In this document: positions 62,364 to 64,000 of the stretch, one piece after another
How the letters are laid out: each line of letters starts with the position of its first letter
Position numbering within the stretch: the first letter of the stretch is position 1
From: Sphingomonas sp. Leaf20
GTDB taxonomy: Bacteria; Pseudomonadota; Alphaproteobacteria; Sphingomonadales; Sphingomonadaceae
NCBI RefSeq assembly: GCF_001421535.1
Contig: NZ_LMKN01000001.1
Span: 1,462,267-1,526,266 of the forward strand
Direction: 5' to 3'
DNA: 64,000 nt
Notes under the pieces: model-generated
What the model saw: only the letters and a program-made list of their open reading frames with translations
What the model was told of the DNA's origin: nothing
The model's database searches: none
Translations under genes and position numbers: made by a program

Positions 62364-63356
62364 TCAACCTGCCTCGCCTTTCAGCGGCCGCGCGAGCAGG
62401 TCGCCGATCACGTCGGTGACGGGTGCGCCTTCGAGCAGGCGGCACACGGCCTCGGTGATCGGCATGTCGACCCCGGCATCGCGTGCCGCCTCGCGCAGGA
62501 CGGGAGCGGTGAACGCACCCTCGGCCACCGTGCGGCGATCGCCGAGCAGCGTTGCGGCGGACTCGCCCCGCCCGAGACCGACACCCAGCGAGAAGTTGCG
62601 CGAGCTCGTCGACGAGCAGGTGAGCACGAGATCGCCGAGTCCCGACAGCCCGGCAAGAGTCTCCACGCGTGCGCCGCGCGCGAGCCCGAACCGGGTCATC
62701 TCGGCAAAGCCGCGCGCGATCAGCGCCGCGCGGGCATTCTGGCCGAGCCCGGCGCCTTCGACCACGCCGCAGCCGATCGCGAGCACGTTCTTGACCGCCC
62801 CGCCAATCTCCGCGCCGACGACGTCGGTCGACGCATAGGTTCGGAAATGCCGCGCCGCGAGCCGCGTCGCAAGCGCCTCGCCAAGCGCCTCGTCCTCGCA
62901 GGCGAGCGTCACCGCGGTCGGCAACCCCGCCGCCACCTCATGCGCGAAGGTCGGCCCCGACAGCACCGCGATCGGCGCGGCGGGATGCACCGCGCGCGCG
63001 ACCTCGCCGACGAGCCGCTTGCTGCCCGCCTCGATCCCCTTGGCGCACAGCACCAGCGGGATGCGGCCGATCGGCGCGGCGGCGAGCACGCTGCCGACAT
63101 GCTGCGCGGGCGCGACGACGAGGATCGCGTCCATGTCCGCCAGCGCGGCGAGATCGCCGGTCGCGCGGATCGTCGGCGACAGCGCGACGCCGGCGAGGAA
63201 CAGCGCGTTTGCCTGAGTCGCGTTGATCGAGTCGACGACCGCCGCCTCCCGCGCCCAGAGGACGACGTCGCGGCCGTCATGCGCCGCGACCTGCGCCAGC
63301 GCGGTGCCCCAGGCGCCGCCGCCAATGACGCCGATCCTCATGTCCTGCGCCCTCAT
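62364..63356 (-). CDS. gpsA: Glycerol-3-phosphate dehydrogenase [NAD(P)+]
   Basis: A 330-residue dehydrogenase making sn-glycerol-3-phosphate for phospholipids. The nucleotide-binding motif [18 protein letters not shown] is at the N-terminus. [54 protein letters not shown] with the catalytic lysine, and [20 protein letters not shown] follow. The ATG at 63356 overlaps the tsaD stop (ATGA); an ATG five codons later (63341) is an alternative start. Confidence 0.95.
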   Translation of the reverse strand: MRAQDMRIGVIGGGAWGTALAQVAAHDGRDVVLWAREAAVVDSINATQANALFLAGVALSPTIRATGDLAALADMDAILVVAPAQHVGSVLAAAPIGRIPLVLCAKGIEAGSKRLVGEVARAVHPAAPIAVLSGPTFAHEVAAGLPTAVTLACEDEALGEALATRLAARHFRTYASTDVVGAEIGGAVKNVLAIGCGVVEGAGLGQNARAALIARGFAEMTRFGLARGARVETLAGLSGLGDLVLTCSSTSSRNFSLGVGLGRGESAATLLGDRRTVAEGAFTAPVLREAARDAGVDMPITEAVCRLLEGAPVTDVIGDLLARPLKGEAG

Positions 63357-64000
63357 GCCTTCACCCCTGCCCCGCGCACCGCCTCGGCGGTCGGATCGAG
63401 CGGCCAGCGCGGGCGTGCGGCGACGTCGAGCGGGTCGGTCAGCCCGGCGGCGAACCGCTCCGCACCCGCCCAGCCGATCATCGCGGCATTGTCCGTGCAC
63501 AGCCACAGCGGCGGCGCGACGAAGCGCAGCCCGTTGTCGGTGGCGAGACGCTGCAACGCACCGCGCACCGCCGTGTTGGCGGCGACCCCGCCCGCGACGA
63601 CGAGTGCGGTCGCGCCATAGGAGATCCGGAGCGCCCTGGTGGTGCGGTCGATCAGGCAATCGACCACGGCCGCCTGGAACGACGCGGCGATATCCTCGGG
63701 CGGATATTGCCCGACGACACGCGCGACCGCGCTCTTCAGCCCGGCAAACGAGAAATGCGGTTCGGCCGAGCCTTTGAGAGGGCGCGGCAGGGGCACCGCC
63801 CTTGCATCACCCAGCGCGGCGGCGCGCTCGACCGCCGGGCCACCGGGGAAGCCGAGTCCAAGCAGCTTGGCGGTCTTGTCGAACGCCTCGCCCGCCGCAT
63901 CGTCGATCGTCGTCGCCAGCCGGCGATACGCGCCGACGCCCTCGACCAGCAGCAGCTGGCAATGCCCGCCCGACACCAGCAGCAACAGATAGGGAAATTC
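63353..64000 (-). CDS. tsaD: TsaD, tRNA threonylcarbamoyltransferase, C-terminal part (cut by window edge)
   Basis: 216 codons are present; the 5' end lies beyond the right edge. The fragment begins in [20 protein letters not shown], part of the ATP-binding site. It continues with [20 protein letters not shown] and GGPAVERAA, then [31 protein letters not shown] and [11 protein letters not shown], all diagnostic of TsaD/Kae1. The enzyme transfers threonylcarbamoyl to A37 of tRNAs that read ANN codons. The N-terminal metal-binding HxxxH motif is not in view. Confidence 0.95.
   Translation of the reverse strand, partial: EFPYLLLLVSGGHCQLLLVEGVGAYRRLATTIDDAAGEAFDKTAKLLGLGFPGGPAVERAAALGDARAVPLPRPLKGSAEPHFSFAGLKSAVARVVGQYPPEDIAASFQAAVVDCLIDRTTRALRISYGATALVVAGGVAANTAVRGALQRLATDNGLRFVAPPLWLCTDNAAMIGWAGAERFAAGLTDPLDVAARPRWPLDPTAEAVRGAGVKA

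Overview
This window is high-GC alphaproteobacterial DNA, most likely from Sphingomonas or a close sphingomonad. The gene families, the many palindromic intergenic repeats, and the flagellar promoter types all fit that reading. No 16S rRNA is present, so the genus is an inference.

Positions 1-30745 hold a nearly complete flagellar regulon. On the minus strand is the rod/hook/ring operon flgB-C-D-E-F-G-H-I-J, with flgJ cut by the left edge. Divergent from it runs a compact stator and assembly group: motA-like, motB-like, flgA, flgM, flgN. Next come a lytic transglycosylase, flhA and the sigma-28 gene fliA. The flagellin gene fliC stands alone on the minus strand, divergent from a sigma-54 activator gene that leads into fliE-F-G-H-I-J. 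Then follow fliK-L-M-N-O-P-Q-R-flhB and finally fliD-fliS. The promoters can be read directly. GG-N10-GC sigma-54 elements precede flgB, motA, the transglycosylase-flhA-fliA group and fliK. TAAAG-type sigma-28 elements precede flgM, fliC and fliD. The activator-fliE-to-fliJ operon shows neither type, so it probably sits highest in the cascade. A helically phased cluster of CGGCAA motifs between the flgB and motA promoters is a good candidate for the activator's enhancer.

Positions 30749-64000 are mostly housekeeping genes: ZntB-type metal transport, siroheme synthesis, lysA with an lptM-like lipoprotein, argH back to back with a thioredoxin-fold lipoprotein, an MFS carrier with a DeoR regulator, ppx/gppA-rlmE, rpoZ, a cardiolipin-synthase-like PLD protein, tldD, an orphan ABC ATPase with nadB, a serine beta-lactamase-like lipoprotein, polA, a polysaccharide flippase, purH, rpe with a heparinase-like protein, rsmB, a DUF1674/SDHAF4 microprotein, an AsmA protein, gpsA and the end of tsaD (cut by the right edge). 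One tRNA-Gln(CTG) lies at 39779-39852. The gene at 38451-39389 is less GC-rich than its surroundings and may have been acquired.

I see no CRISPR array, prophage, transposase or defence island. The points of most interest are within the flagellar locus (a palindromic element inside the flgI signal-peptide region, an L-ring protein with no cysteine, a three-helix MotA, a FliM without the CheY-binding motif, tandem repeats in flgM, and the enhancer array) and several families of palindromic intergenic repeats.
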